Origin: Selaginella tamariscina
Taxonomy: Eukaryota; Streptophyta; Lycopodiopsida; Selaginellales; Selaginellaceae
Assembly: GCA_003024785.1 (NCBI GenBank)
Contig: PUQB01000166.1
Span: 209,071 to 273,070, forward strand
Direction: 5' to 3'
DNA: 64,000 bases
This document shows positions 48,179 through 59,879 of this stretch, piece after piece (positions within the stretch are counted from its first letter, which is position 1; every line of letters begins with the position of its first letter). Under the pieces are notes generated by a model, which worked only from the letters and a program-made list of their open reading frames with translations, was not told the DNA's origin and did no database searches. The translations under genes were made by a program, and so were the position numbers.

Positions 48179-49869
48179 TTAGCTTAAACCTGCAAGCCAT
48201 GGCAAAAGCTGCTCATGGACAAGCTCAGGCCTGTCATCATGGGGGCAGTGTCCGACGTCTTGGAGAACCTGCAGTTCCACATCCGGTCGCACCGAAGGAA
48301 GGCCGGTAAAATACTTGCCAACCGGTCCGTCTATAGGCGTGAAAGGATCGCTGTCGCCCCACAAGACGAGCATCGGACACTAATCCTCTCCATTAAAGAC
48401 ATCGGTGTCGGTCCTGGAGGTCCTGTTATAATTGCAACAAATGCCTCCAGTGCTCCTTCATCCACAGCCGGCTTCTGTAATCTACCAAAACAGCAAAGGT
48501 AAAACACACACACGCACACACGTATAAGCACTAACCTCTATAAGTTCATCATCCACGGCATCCTTGTTGCAGTAGACTGAGGATAAAATCTTCCTTAAGT
48601 TTTCCCTGACAGATCCAAGAACAATAAGTGATATATATATATACATATATGTGTGTAAGAACATACTTTGATTTGACTCTGTTGAAGAGACGAGATGCAA
48701 TGAAGGGCTGGTTAAGGAGCCAATCGATGAGCAGCAGCAAAGGAGTGACGAGCTTGATCCTCCAGTCATCATACAATAGCCTTGTTGTTCATTCCTCCAG
48801 CACAGTTTAAAAGAACTATTCCCCGAATAAGTCCTCGGAGTATCTGAAGAATGCACTTAATTATTCTGTTTATAGTTTTTTATCTGTTAAGTTTAATGTG
48901 TATACCAGCAGCAGCAGTGAGACATGCCAAGCTGCCGATGGAATTTCCAACAAGTATTGTTGGTGTAGAGCCCATCACTTCCTTGATGAAGTCCAACAAA
49001 AGCTGAATCTCTGTAGAAATTTTTTAAGTTTTCTCATACTCTGTGTGTGTGTTTATGAACGTTATAATCATATAAAAGTCAAAAGTTTAAAGCTCGCATA
49101 TGCATACATATGTGTGTTGTGTGTGTGTGTGTGGAGTAAAAGAGAAAACATTACCTCTCCCCAAGTTTCCATGGTATAGGAATACCCAACGGGCTTCTCT
49201 GAAGCACCTAGTCCGAGCAAATCAATTGCATACACTGAATACTCTTTAGCTAGCACCGGTATATTCCTGTATATTTAAGTATTAACATGCATTTTCACGT
49301 GTGTGTGTGTGTGTGTGTGTGTGAGCGAAAACACATTTTCTAGCATGGATAAGTCAATAAGAATTATAATGTAGTCAAATATAAGTACACTCGAATATAT
49401 GTACACACACACACACACACACCACACACATAAAGAGAGAGAGACAGACAAACATATTCGGAAGCATGTAATATACATGTGTGTGTGTATATATACACAT
49501 ACCTTCGAAAGTGGCCAATCGAGGCTCCAAACCCATGAACAAGTAAGACAGCAGGTCCTCCACTGTCAACAAGGGCGACATAGTTGATCTTATACAAACC
49601 CTTCCATATCCAAATGTTGCTGCTTCTGCTGCCTGTAATCTCTCCATCTTCCTCTTGAACACCGCTTGCAATGGCAATTGCAACGGCAGATTCTGCCGGG
49701 GATAATCCAGACTTACCAAGAACAGATTCTTCGCTTTCTTCGTTCTTCGGACGATTCTGTTGAGAATCCGAGGATTTACACATGGATTTTGTTTTCCGGA
49801 CTGTTTCTTCGTGTTCATCGTGTGGGAATGAGGATATCTTGCGGCGCTCATAGCCGCCATAGCCATCAT
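48179..49869 (-). CDS. Alpha/beta hydrolase, plant chloroplast type (At4g36530-like), six exons
   Basis: Exons (-): 49869-49503, 49266-49155, 49008-48906, 48843-48667, 48605-48536, 48481-48179. The N-terminus (MMAMAAMSAARYPHSHT...) is basic and Ser-rich, consistent with a plastid transit peptide. Core motifs: GGPAVLLVHGFGASIGHFRR (oxyanion region), YAIDLLGLGASEKP, nucleophile elbow GNSIG, NCAGGMNNKAI, acid residue in VLWGDSDPFTPIDG and histidine in VGHCPHDDRPELVHE. The Ser-Asp-His triad is therefore complete. Architecture and motif wording match uncharacterised plant hydrolases related to pheophytinase; the substrate is unknown. Single-base deficits in exons 1, 4 and 6 shift the frame. The 3' end lies 200 bp from the decarboxylase start. 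Confidence 0.8.
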
Positions 49870-49929
49870 CTTCGAGGGTGGATGAAATTTAAAGTTGTGC
49901 CCTAGCGTTTCCCGCCATTTTTGTATATC

Positions 49930-50424
<495 letters not shown>

Positions 50425-50451
50425 CACAGGGGCAATCCATCCTCTCTCAAT

Positions 50452-50760
50452 ATGGATCTTGTTGCGATCGTCTTTCTCCTTCTCGGCATCACACTTGTTT
50501 CAGTAAGATGTTTGAATGTGCATGTGCGTGTGCGTGCGTGCGTGCGTGTGTGTGTGAGATAGAGAGAGACAGTTGTTTCATACAACTTTGTGTATAGGTC
50601 CTTTTATGAATAGATGTCTATGAAAGTGAAGAAGAAAACATAGTCACACACACTGGGTTTTATAAACGCACATTTACATGTGTGTGTGTATAATGTTTGT
50701 CACAAATATGTTTTTTTCATATACATAGATATGTCTGTATGTAAAGTCTCTATGTCTGTT

Positions 50761-50847
<87 letters not shown>

Positions 50848-51035
50848 TTTTGTTTTGATACACTATATGTATAGGTCCTTTTTATGAATAACTGTCTATG
50901 AGAGTAAAGAAGTCACAAACACACACACACATACACACAGAGGGTTTTACATACATTTACATGTGTGTGTACAATGTTTGTCATAAATATGTTTTTTTCA
51001 TATACATAGATATGTTTTTATATGCAAAGTCTCTA

Positions 51036-51066
<31 letters not shown>

Positions 51067-52451
51067 TTGTTTACCTACAACCTTTTTATGAATAGATAGA
51101 TGTCTATGAGTGTAGTCACACACACACATACAGAGGGTTTTGTATACGTACATTTCCATGTGTGTGTGTACAACTTTTTGTCATTAGTATGTTTTTTCAT
51201 ATACTTAGATATCTGTAAATGCAAAGTCTCTATGTCTGTGATATATGTAGAGAGAGAGAATTGTTTTCATACACTATATGTATAGGCCCTTTTATGAATA
51301 GATGTCTACGAGAGTGAAAACATATTCACACACACACACACACACACACTCCACACTATTTTGTATACGTACATTTACATCTGTGTGTGTACAATGTTTG
51401 TCGTAAATATGTTTTTTTTTCATATACATAGATATGTCTGTATATGTAAAGTCTTTATGTCTGTGTATAGAGAGAGAGAGAGAGAGAGAGTTGTTTTCAT
51501 ACACTATGTATATGTCCTTATGAATAGATGTCCAATGAGAGGAAAGAAGAAAACATAGTCACACACACACTGGGTTTTATATACGTACATTCAAATGTAA
51601 GTCTGTGTACAATGTTCGTCATAAATATGTTTTTTTTCATATACATAGATATGTCTGTATATGTAAAATATCTGTCTGTGATATATGTAGAGAGAGACAG
51701 AGAGAGTTGTTTTCATACATTATATGTATAGGTCCTTTTTATGAAGAAGAAAACATAGTCACAAACACAGACACACACACACACTGGGTTTTATATACGT
51801 ACATTTACATGTGTGTGTACACAATGTTAATATACACATAGATATGTCTGTATATGTATGTCTCTATGTCTGATATAGTGTGTGTGTGTCTCTCTCTTTC
51901 TATATATATATATATATATATATAGAGCAAGAGAGAGAGAGAGAGAGAGAGAGATGATGTATAATAGAATTCTCTTACAGGGGAGACAACACTTTTGCAC
52001 ATACAAGATCGCCGTGTTCACAGGGGACAGACAGGGGGCGGGCACAGATGCTGACGTGTTCATACGTCTCCAGAACCAAAATGGAGTGTCGCTAAACACG
52101 AGGTTTAGCGGTGGTGGAGACAGGTTTAACTCAAAGCAGTGGACAGGTTTAAGCAAAACTCATTATTAATACTAATTATATACTAATTAAAACGCATAAT
52201 TAAGGTTAAGGGCGAGGCTGCCTTGCGTGGGGAGGATATGCAGGGTGGAGGTGACACAGAACGGGATGAATGCAAACCCTTCGTGGTATGTACGCGGTGT
52301 TAATGTGGATGTTAAGCAGCGTGGCAAGTGTATTAGCAGCGAGAGGTTTAGCATTAATCACTGGGTTAAGAGCCCAGATAATCCAGATGTACAGAGTCTT
52401 CACTGGGTGCTTGCAAATAACTGTGGGAAACCAGCTAACTCCGTCTGCTAG
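50452..52451 (+). CDS. Secreted PLAT/LH2-domain protein, three exons
   Basis: Exon 1 (50452-50502) encodes a signal peptide, [17 protein letters not shown]. Exon 2 (51981 to about 52123) gives [20 protein letters not shown] then [11 protein letters not shown], the classic start of a PLAT domain. Exon 3 (about 52211-52451) gives [25 protein letters not shown] and a Cys-containing tail ending in TAG. About 144 residues, close to small plant PLAT stress proteins (ATS3/PLAT1-like), which are secretory and thought to bind lipids or partner proteins. Intron 1 (about 1.48 kb) is filled with a tandem repeat. Intron 2 is short (about 80 bp); its borders (GTTTAACT...TTAAG) are my best in-frame choice. 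The coding frame is intact. A partial duplicate lies at 57235-57525. Confidence 0.75.
50503..51980 (+). repeat. Intron 1 of the PLAT gene: tandem array of about 195-270 bp units
   Basis: Six units start at about 50592, 50862, 51081, 51276, 51503 and 51723 with tgtataggtccttttatgaa. Each continues with acatagtcacacacac, ggttttatatacgtacattt, gtgtgtacaatgtttgtc, a T-run with catatacatagatatgtctg, and a GA run. The same unit forms the array at 56205-57235. Microsatellite length varies between units. Confidence 0.85.
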
Positions 52452-52484
52452 ATTTTCATTCAATATATGTTTGTTAATCAATCT

Positions 52485-52640
52485 CTCTCTCTCTCTCTCT
52501 CTCTCTTATATCTATCTATATATATAAATATTCACTTTGTAATATGGATGTAAAATACTTAATGATATCTATATCTATTTATCTATCTATATATGTACAC
52601 ACACACATGTGTGTGTGTAGATAAACAAAAACCTTTAATC
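52485..52640. repeat. CT, AT and CA/TG microsatellites
   Basis: (CT)n at 52481-52506, tatctatc runs and a cacacacatgtgtgtgtg palindrome at about 52600-52618, in the spacer between the PLAT and primase genes. Confidence 0.85.
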
Positions 52641-52700
52641 TTAATTAAGTTGGATTAGATGCGAGTATTCAATAGGTATATACCTAAGGATATTAACAGA

Positions 52701-52710
52701 TTTTCGCGCC
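52701..52710 (+). promoter_or_regulatory. E2F-type site (TTTTCGCGCC)
   Basis: Perfect match to the TTTSGCGC E2F core, 26 bp upstream of the first ATG (52736) of the primase gene, with a ctagggtt telo-box-like motif at 52716-52723. E2F sites are standard in promoters of plant S-phase genes, and this fits the gene identity. Confidence 0.65.
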
Positions 52711-52735
52711 AGTTTCTAGGGTTCTTGAGCCAGCT

Positions 52736-54281
52736 ATGGGGGCGATGATCCGATGCAGATTGACGGAGAGGCGGTGATGCAGCTAGAGATTTCAATCCAG
52801 ACTATTTGCGGGTCTACTACAGTAAGATTTATGTCATTTCTTGTTTTTCTTCCCCTGCTTTGTGCTGGAATCTGTGTAAAAATCCGTCTTCTACGTGTTC
52901 GGTGTTACAATGTGTGTGGAAATCAGTGAACTGTGGATCTTGCATTTTCAGGACGGATTTTCCCCTTTGCGAGATGTACAAATGGCTTGCATACGGAAAC
53001 GGTATGTATTCAGTTCCGATTACATCGCTGTCTACAAGGTTGGTTCAAATTTCTGTGTCGTTTCAAAAGCTTATTACTGGCATTTAATCACAGGGAAATG
53101 AAAACAATAACCGGAAAGTGGCCTTGCTTGGTGTTCTTCATCCATTTCTAAAGTAAATGTGTGTGTGTGTGCGCGCGCGCACGCGCGTTAATTGAAACTT
53201 TACAGACGTGCTTATGAAGATGTTTTAATTCGTTATTTTGAACCAGAATTGGTTACAAAGCAAAGCTTGCTGCAGCCAGAAGCTAACTATGAAAAAGTTC
53301 TTAAGCTGATACCGGATGAATGTAGGTGTTTATTTAATTGTTACTATACACAAATGTGGGTATGTGTATATTTCGCAGCTTTTGTTGAACGAGGACAAAA
53401 GGCGCGGTGTGCAGTCTAAAGCCGGTATAGATAGAGAACGTTGGCAAGAATTAAGGAGCAAACTGGAGGCGAAAAAGGTTTGTTTTGACATCTATTGGTC
53501 CTACACACTCGTGTATGAAGAGAGAGAGAGAGAGAGATCTATATATGTCATAATATCAGTACAACAAGTAATGCTACTTTTATGCAGATGAGTCGTATCG
53601 TTCAAGAAGTCGTATTTTCCTACACATATCCCAGACTCGACTTGGAGGTGAGGAAGTTCTTTATTCATATATTTATGCTTGTATGTATATACACACGTAT
53701 ACATGTGTTACACACACACACACATACTGCGTTTTTTAACACACTGAAATAGGGATATAGAACCTGGAAAGAGAGAGAGAGAGAGAGATTCATAATCTGA
53801 TGTACAAGTGCCTGTCATGTGTGTTGTGTGTTCGTGTGTGGGTGTGATTAAGCAGATTTTTTTTTTAACACATTAACCATTTATTAAAGGCTCCTTTCTG
53901 CATTCACCCGAAGACTGGTAAATTTATAGTCAAAAGAATGCTATATGAGCTAATAGCAGGTCGTGTGTGTGCCTATAGACCCAGATAATTGCAATAGTTT
54001 TGATCCCACAAGTGTATCTGCATTACCACATGTATCGTAAAGTTTCACATGATCAATATAATAAACTTACTTACTAGTATGTATTTTCTATATGTTTAAG
54101 AAATACATATTTTGGCAGCTTCTAAATGAATTAAACATGGATGGTGATGCACGCTCTATTACTCGAAGTATGTGTGGGTGTATAGTTGTACATATGTATA
54201 TATTTGTACACATTTTTTATTAATGCAGACGCTTGGAAGCAAGCCATAATCAAGAGAGGCCTCGTGGAATTTTTTCTCAAG
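52736..54281 (+). pseudogene. DNA primase small subunit (Pol alpha-primase p48/PRIM1), missing its catalytic core
   Basis: Primase small subunit makes RNA primers in replication. Exons: about 52754-52815 (FNPDYLRVYY), about 52952-53013 (RIFPFA, then MYKWLAYGN after a one-base deficit), 53094-53152 (NRKVALLGVLHPFLK), 53206-53321 (RAYEDVLIRYFEPELV...KLIPDE), 53379-53477 (RERWQELRSKLEAKK), 53588-53647 (EVVFSYTYPRLDLE), about 53870-53917 (HLLKAPFCIHPKTG), 53960-54031 (PIDPDNCNSFDPTSV), 54119-54167 (LLNELNMDGD), 54229-54281. About 180 residues between MYKWLAYGN and NRKVALL, including the Asp-x-Asp metal site and the GRRGVHCW motif, are absent; a 78-bp intron joins the flanks. Several frame shifts. 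No primase activity is possible from this copy as read. Confidence 0.75.
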
Positions 54282-54407
54282 GTTATTTCATGATGAAAAT
54301 TTAAGATAAAATTTATGATGTATACACATGTTATTTCAGCATATACGTTTGCTCATTTTTTTGCTATAGTTTTATATACAACACGTAGGTGTTAAATGCA
54401 GGTCACA

Positions 54408-55965
54408 CTATAATAAGTTATGGAACGAGTCCAGGTCTGCCAAGTTGGCAACATCGCCATCATTTTCCAGGAACCGGGGTCCAATCGTCCACAACAATAT
54501 CTGCGCTTTGGTAGCCCGCTCATACCCCGTCCGCTGAGTAGAACAAGGACCTTCACCATGATCACTCTCGGTTTTCTCCATCTGCTTGAACTTCTTTCGT
54601 AACGGGCCAGACAAAGTCTGAGGGAGGATCAGGCCGTCCGGACTATCATCCCCAAGATCATCTGGAAGAGCAGCACCCATACTAGACATGGATTCCTCAA
54701 GCTCATACCCCGTCCGCTGAGTAGAACAAGGACCTTCACCATGATCACTCTCGGTTTTCTCCATCTGCTTGAACTTCTTTCGTAACGGGCCAGACAAAGT
54801 CTGAGGGAGGATCAGGCCGTCCGGACTATCATCCCCAAGATCATCTGGAAGAGCAGCACCCATACTAGAGATGAATTCCTCAACTTCATCCATGTTTCTG
54901 AGCACCACCTGCCTCAGTTCAATGCCAATTACTGCATCTATCCGCTTGCAGTAAATTGCTACTCCTCCTTTCTGCATATCCGTGATGAGCTGAACAAACG
55001 GAACGCACGATGCATCAGCCCTGAGAAAGAAGTCCATCAACGCCTGCCGTAAGGACCTCCTCGTCAAAGTTTTCCGTTTCAGCTCCACACCCAGCACAGC
55101 TCCCTGTCCACGTCCAAAAAGCTGCCCGAAATTTCTCAACACTGCAACCAGATCGTTCTTGTTCTTCGAGCTGAGCATGAAATCCAGGCCCTCAAACCTG
55201 CGCCGTATAGTTTCCCGGTTCCCGTTCACCCATCTGATACATCTGTGAAATCTCTTGCTTGCCATCCAGCCCTCCACGATTTTACAGTATCTAACTCGCT
55301 GTTGCTCCTCGTACCTCTGATCCCACAACTGCTCGTCTCCCAAAAGTTGCTCTAGAACGTCAGTGTCCCTTAAAATGTTCCCATCTTTGTCTTCGCTGAT
55401 AGGCCCGATGATTTTCAGCGCCTGACGTACTAACTGGAAGTCATCAGCATTAATGCCAGAGGCGCTTCGTGTAGCGGAAACCAAAGCGTCGAGCTTTTGA
55501 AGAACGTGAGTAAGTTGCAACGAAACTAGCAAAATATCATGGTTTAGTGAACGCAGGAGAAGACACAAAACTCAGTGCTACATGTTGGCATGACGTAAAA
55601 CCGCAAAGCACAAACACTCAATCAGAGAAAGCGAAAGCACCACAAGCAAGCACAGGCACTACTGCCATCAAGACAGATAGATTACCTTGATGGCGGATAA
55701 ACTTGAGATAAATGGTGGCACCCTTGGGCAATTGCAGGCGCCGATCACTCTCCGATAAGTCACGCCAGGCCCCGCTGCTCAAATATGCAACGCGCAAATC
55801 CTGACCGATGCTTGTCTTAATTCTCTCAATCACTTCGCCCATACATGTCCCAACATCTGGCCTTACTGTTTCCGATGAACCGTGCCGCTTTACCTCATCT
55901 TCTGTCGGATTTAGCCTCTCTGCACTATGCACGACACAATAAAAAACAGTGAATACTTCATCCAT
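54408..55965 (-). CDS. Uncharacterised two-exon protein (about 465 aa) with internal tandem duplication
   Basis: Exon 1 is 55965-55686, exon 2 is 55525-54408; GTAATC donor and TTTTGCTAG acceptor join in frame. No stop or frameshift interrupts it, unlike most neighbours. Residues 1-93 (MDEVFTVFYCVVHSAERLNP..., RRLQLPKGATIYLKF) could be a small ubiquitin-like or Crinkler-type header; that is weak inference. Residues 94-305 are charged and helical-looking (LDALVSATRSAS, DQRYEEQQRVRYCKIVEGWM, CIRWVNGNRETIRRRFEGLD, VPFVQLITDMQKGGVAIY). Residues about 308-368 and 369-429 are a duplicated 61-residue unit (SSMGAALPDDLGDDSPDGLI...KKFKQMEKTESDHGEG), acidic then basic. A TATA box sits upstream. It converges with the primase gene, 127 bp apart. 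No family recognised. Confidence 0.6.
54519..54884 (-). repeat. 183-bp in-frame tandem duplication
   Basis: ctcataccccgtccgctgag begins at 54519 and again at 54702. The two copies differ at only a few bases near their ends (actagacatggat against actagagatgaat), and 183 is divisible by three, so the reading frame stays open. This indicates a recent event or strong homogenisation. Confidence 0.9.
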
Positions 55966-55995
55966 GAAACCCTAGCAACAGAATAACCCTCACTC

Positions 55996-56004
55996 TATTT
56001 TATA
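55996..56004 (-). promoter_or_regulatory. TATA box of the uncharacterised gene
   Basis: TATAAAATA on the minus strand, about 31 bp upstream of the ATG at 55965, with a ctagggttt telo-box-like motif between (about 55968-55976). The spacing implies a very short 5' leader. Confidence 0.5.
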
Positions 56005-56204
56005 GAGCTGCGTATGGACGGCACAGATTGCGCTGCTTGAAAATATCTCGGATCCACCTGGCAGTGGCCGTCAGATCCAGGTCTCTGACATTTGATCCTG
56101 CATCTTTCAAATAAATTATTTATTACGTTATATTAAATTAATAAATTTAAAAGAATTTATGAATATCCCATACTTCCAGTTTAAATGTATTATTTAAATA
56201 TTAA

Positions 56205-56748
56205 TACACTATATGTATAGGTCTTTTTTATGAATAACTGTCTATGAGAGTGAAGAAGTCACAGACGCACCCACACACATACACAGGGTTTTATATACTT
56301 TCATATACATAGATATGTCTGTATATGTAAGTAAAGTCTCTATGTCTGTTATGTAGGTAGAGAGAGAGTGGTTTTCATACACTATATGTATAGGTCCTTT
56401 TATGAATAGATGTGTATGAGAGTGAAGAAGAAAACATAGTCATAAACACACACACAGGGTTTTGTATACGTACATTTCCATGTGTGTGCGTGTGTACAAT
56501 ATGTCATTAATATGTTCTTTTCATATACTTAAATATGTCTGTATACGCGGAGTCTCTATGTCCGTTATACAGAGAGAGTTGTTTTCATATACTACATATG
56601 TATAGGTCCTTTTTAGATGCCTAGTGAGAGTGAATAAGAAAACATAGTCACAAACACACACACACACACAGGTACATTTTCATGTGTCTACGTTGTCATA
56701 AATATGTTTTTTTTCATGTCTGTATATGCAGTCTCTATGTCTGCTATA

Positions 56749-56779
<31 letters not shown>

Positions 56780-57235
56780 TTGTTTTCATACAGTAGGTCC
56801 TTTTTATGAATAGATACGTGTTTATGAGAGTGAAGAAGAAACATAGTCACACACACACACACACAGGGTTTTATATACGTATATTTCCATGTGTCTGTAT
56901 GTACAATGTTTGTCATTAATATGTTATTTTCATAAACTTAGATAAGTCTCTATGCCTGTGATATATGTAGAGAGAGAGAGAGAGAGTTGTTTTCATACAC
57001 TATATGTATAGGTCCTTTTTATGTGAGAGTGAAGAAGAAAACATAGTCGCACACACACACTATTTTATATACGTACATTTCCCTGTGTGTGTACAATGTT
57101 TGTCATTAATATGTTCTTTTCATATACATAGATATGTCTGTACATGCAAAGTCTCTATGTCTGTGATATATGTAGAGAGTTATATACGTATATTTAGATG
57201 TACAATATTATTATGTTCTTTTCATATATAGATAT
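56205..57235 (+). repeat. Second array of the PLAT-intron repeat
   Basis: Five units start near 56207, 56380, 56592, 56790 and 57000 with the same tgtataggtcctttttatga landmark as PLAT intron 1. It leads directly into the PLAT exon remnant, so intron and exon were copied together. Confidence 0.85.
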
Positions 57236-57525
57236 GTCTGTACCAAAATAGAGTGTCGTTAAACATGAGGGTGTAGACAGGTTTAACTTCAGGTTAACTA
57301 AAACGCATTATTAATACTAATTATATAACTACTTAAACGCATAATTAAGGTTAAGGGCGACGTGGGAGGATATGCAGGGTGGAGGTGACACAGAACTTCG
57401 TGGTATGTACGCGGTGTTAATGTAAGTGTATTAGCAGCAAGAGGTTTAGCATTAATCACTGGGTTAAGAGTCCAGATAATCCAGATGTACACAGTCTTCA
57501 CTGGATGCTTGCAAACAAATGTGAA
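57236..57525 (+). pseudogene. PLAT-domain gene fragment (duplicate of 52070-52430)
   Basis: Matches the end of PLAT exon 2 (accaaaatagagtgtcgttaa), the short intron 2 and most of exon 3 (ggatatgcagggtggaggtg ... tcactgggttaagagtccag), with several deletions including the region for NPSWY. No open frame spans it. Intronic DNA is retained, so it arose by DNA duplication and not by retrotransposition. Confidence 0.85.
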
Positions 57526-57639
57526 TCTCCCTCTCCCTCTCCCTCTCCTCTCGCTCTCCCTCTCTCACTAGCCGTGCTAGATACAATCATATGGTCTTAT
57601 GGATGAAATTCATACTCGTACTTCGCTCACTGTTCACCG

Positions 57640-59800
57640 TGGTAATAACAGCCAATCAAAAACTCTTCATTAACACCTGGTTTGATGAAATGAGGTGCAA
57701 ACTTAGTTCTAAGCTACAGCACCTTTGGGAAGTCACTGAGGGATCATATATCAACCTTTAGGACCTGAAGTTAGTATAGAAGAGCATGAGGAGGCTAGAA
57801 ATAAAAACATGTCTAAGTTTAAACTTTTAGATAGAAACGTTATACTCAAAAGGCTTAACAGTTTGTTATTAACAGTGATAGTGTGGCTTCATCATGGCAA
57901 GAACTCAAGAACAGATACATCAAAGTAACTTGGGTTTCAAAGTTGCACCTCATCACTAGGTTGAATGATATGCATCTTCAACCAGAAGAATCAATTTTTG
58001 ACTTTGTCTCATGCTCAACAAAGCTTGCTGTTTTGGGTTATAACAAAACATCTTAGGAGCTTGCAGAGCATCTTGTTATAGGCTTGCCCAAGAGATAAAG
58101 CCCGCGACGAGATATACAAGTACACAATATCAAGACCCTCTGCACGAGTTGAAGAGACAACATTGTTTGCTCGAAAGAAGCAGTTCCGTGAACAACACAC
58201 ACAAGATTTTCGATGCTACAACTGTGATGGTCATGGGCATCTTGCCAAGGAATGTCCCATCAAGACCCACGGCGACTGTCACAGATGCTCTAGTGATTGA
58301 GATTCCCGCTTTAAGTAATTTGAGGCTCACTGTACTAATTTTGTAATTGATAAATCAGACGATGGACAAGTTTCTTCGTGCTTATTAAAGATTTATGGAC
58401 AAGTTTCTTCGTGCTTGTTAAATATTTAAGTTAATTTAGTGTCTCCTGGCTCTATTTTACAGAACCAATGGTGCCTAGACAGTGGAGCTACAAATGACAT
58501 GATTCAAACTAAACATTGATTTTCTGAACTCCATCTTTGTAAGGTACAACAAATGGAGATGGTCTCAACATACTTGGGCAAGGCACAATACCATAATCAG
58601 CAATAGTTCGAAGGATGTCCTTTAAGCACCAAAGCTTTGAAGGAGTTTAATGTCTGTAAGTAAATTAACTGACCAAGGTTATTATGTTGGCACTTAGACG
58701 TGGAGATTTGTATAAGTTAAATCAAATTACTAATGAAGTTGTAGAGACAATTCAGCATGACTTCTCTTCGTATCTGGCATCTCCGTTTTGGACATGCTAC
58801 CATGCCACGGCTGAAGACAGTACAATCCACGGTTACTAGTACATCGCTCCCAAATTAGCTCCTCATAATATTTATTGTGATGGGTGTGGTTTGAGAAATT
58901 AACAAGAAAGTCTTTACCTAAGTATGCACCTATAAAAAATAAATTACATTTAGTGCACATAAATATTGCTCAAGTTAAGGTTACATTTATTAAGAAATTT
59001 ATTTCATACTTATTGTAGACGATTATACTCGATATTCTTTTGTGAAATTCTTTAATGTACCGTTTGTAAGTCTAAAGTACCATTCCAGTTTAAGACATGG
59101 TCAGATGTTATGAAAAACAATAAAATTTTCATAGCATTGCTTGATTCTTATGGCATAAGTAGGCAAAATTCAGTTCCATATTAGAAAACAATGAAAATGC
59201 ACACCATAAAAGAACCATGATACATACTAAGAGTATAGATCTTATTCTTTAGCCTGAATGCTATTGTTACATCTATGTAATTCCAGAATAGGTTGCCTAC
59301 TAAGGCTGTGAAGGTTGTCACACCACATGAGTTGTGAATTAGGCTTAAGCTATGTATTAAACTTTGGTAGTTTTAAATATGTGCACTAATCAAAGGAGTA
59401 GCAGGGCTCCAAAGAAGGTGTTTGTTGCTCTGTGTTGCATCGTGATGAGATATGATGACCCCAGAAAGATGGTTATTGGGTGTGGTGCCCAAATAGACAT
59501 AAATTTTATTGCTGATGTACTAGCACTTTTGATGAGAGATGTGTGCTTAAACTTGGCTCTGCATCCTCGTATTGTTTTGCAAATTCTCAACAGGATGTTC
59601 AACTTATTGACTATGACATAGATGAAGAAATAGTGCTCAATCATTTACCACAACCTTCCAATCGTGTGCTCAACGTGGAAATAGATCCTTGTCATTCTAT
59701 GGTAGAACAATCCATGGATGATATACCAAACCATCACATTCAACCTTCAAGTCCTTGTTTACATCAACAACAACCTCTCTCTTTATCAACATTAGCTTCT
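57640..59800 (+). pseudogene. Degenerate Ty1/copia element 1 (gag-pol remnants)
   Basis: Ordered fragments: gag helix region WQELKNRYIKVTWVSKLHLI (about 57897), CCHC zinc knuckle CYNCDGHGHLAKEC (about 58210-58255), protease motif WCLDSGATNDM (about 58468), GAG-pre-integrase IWHLRFGHATMPRLK (about 58770), and a piece resembling the integrase-to-reverse-transcriptase linker at about 59395-59800 (YDDPRK..., IDYDIDEEIV). Reverse transcriptase and RNase H are not found. Stops and frameshifts are dense, so it is long inactive. Element 2 follows immediately. Confidence 0.7.
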
Positions 59801-59879
59801 TAGTTACAACATTGACAACCACTTGTCTCTCCATATTCTTCTTGTACCAAACGGCCTTGGAAACTAATAAAAAAAGGTA

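Noticed and set aside
54420..54602. Plus-strand frame opposite the orphan gene
   Set aside because: It is a shadow of the long minus-strand frame with its own splice sites and promoter.
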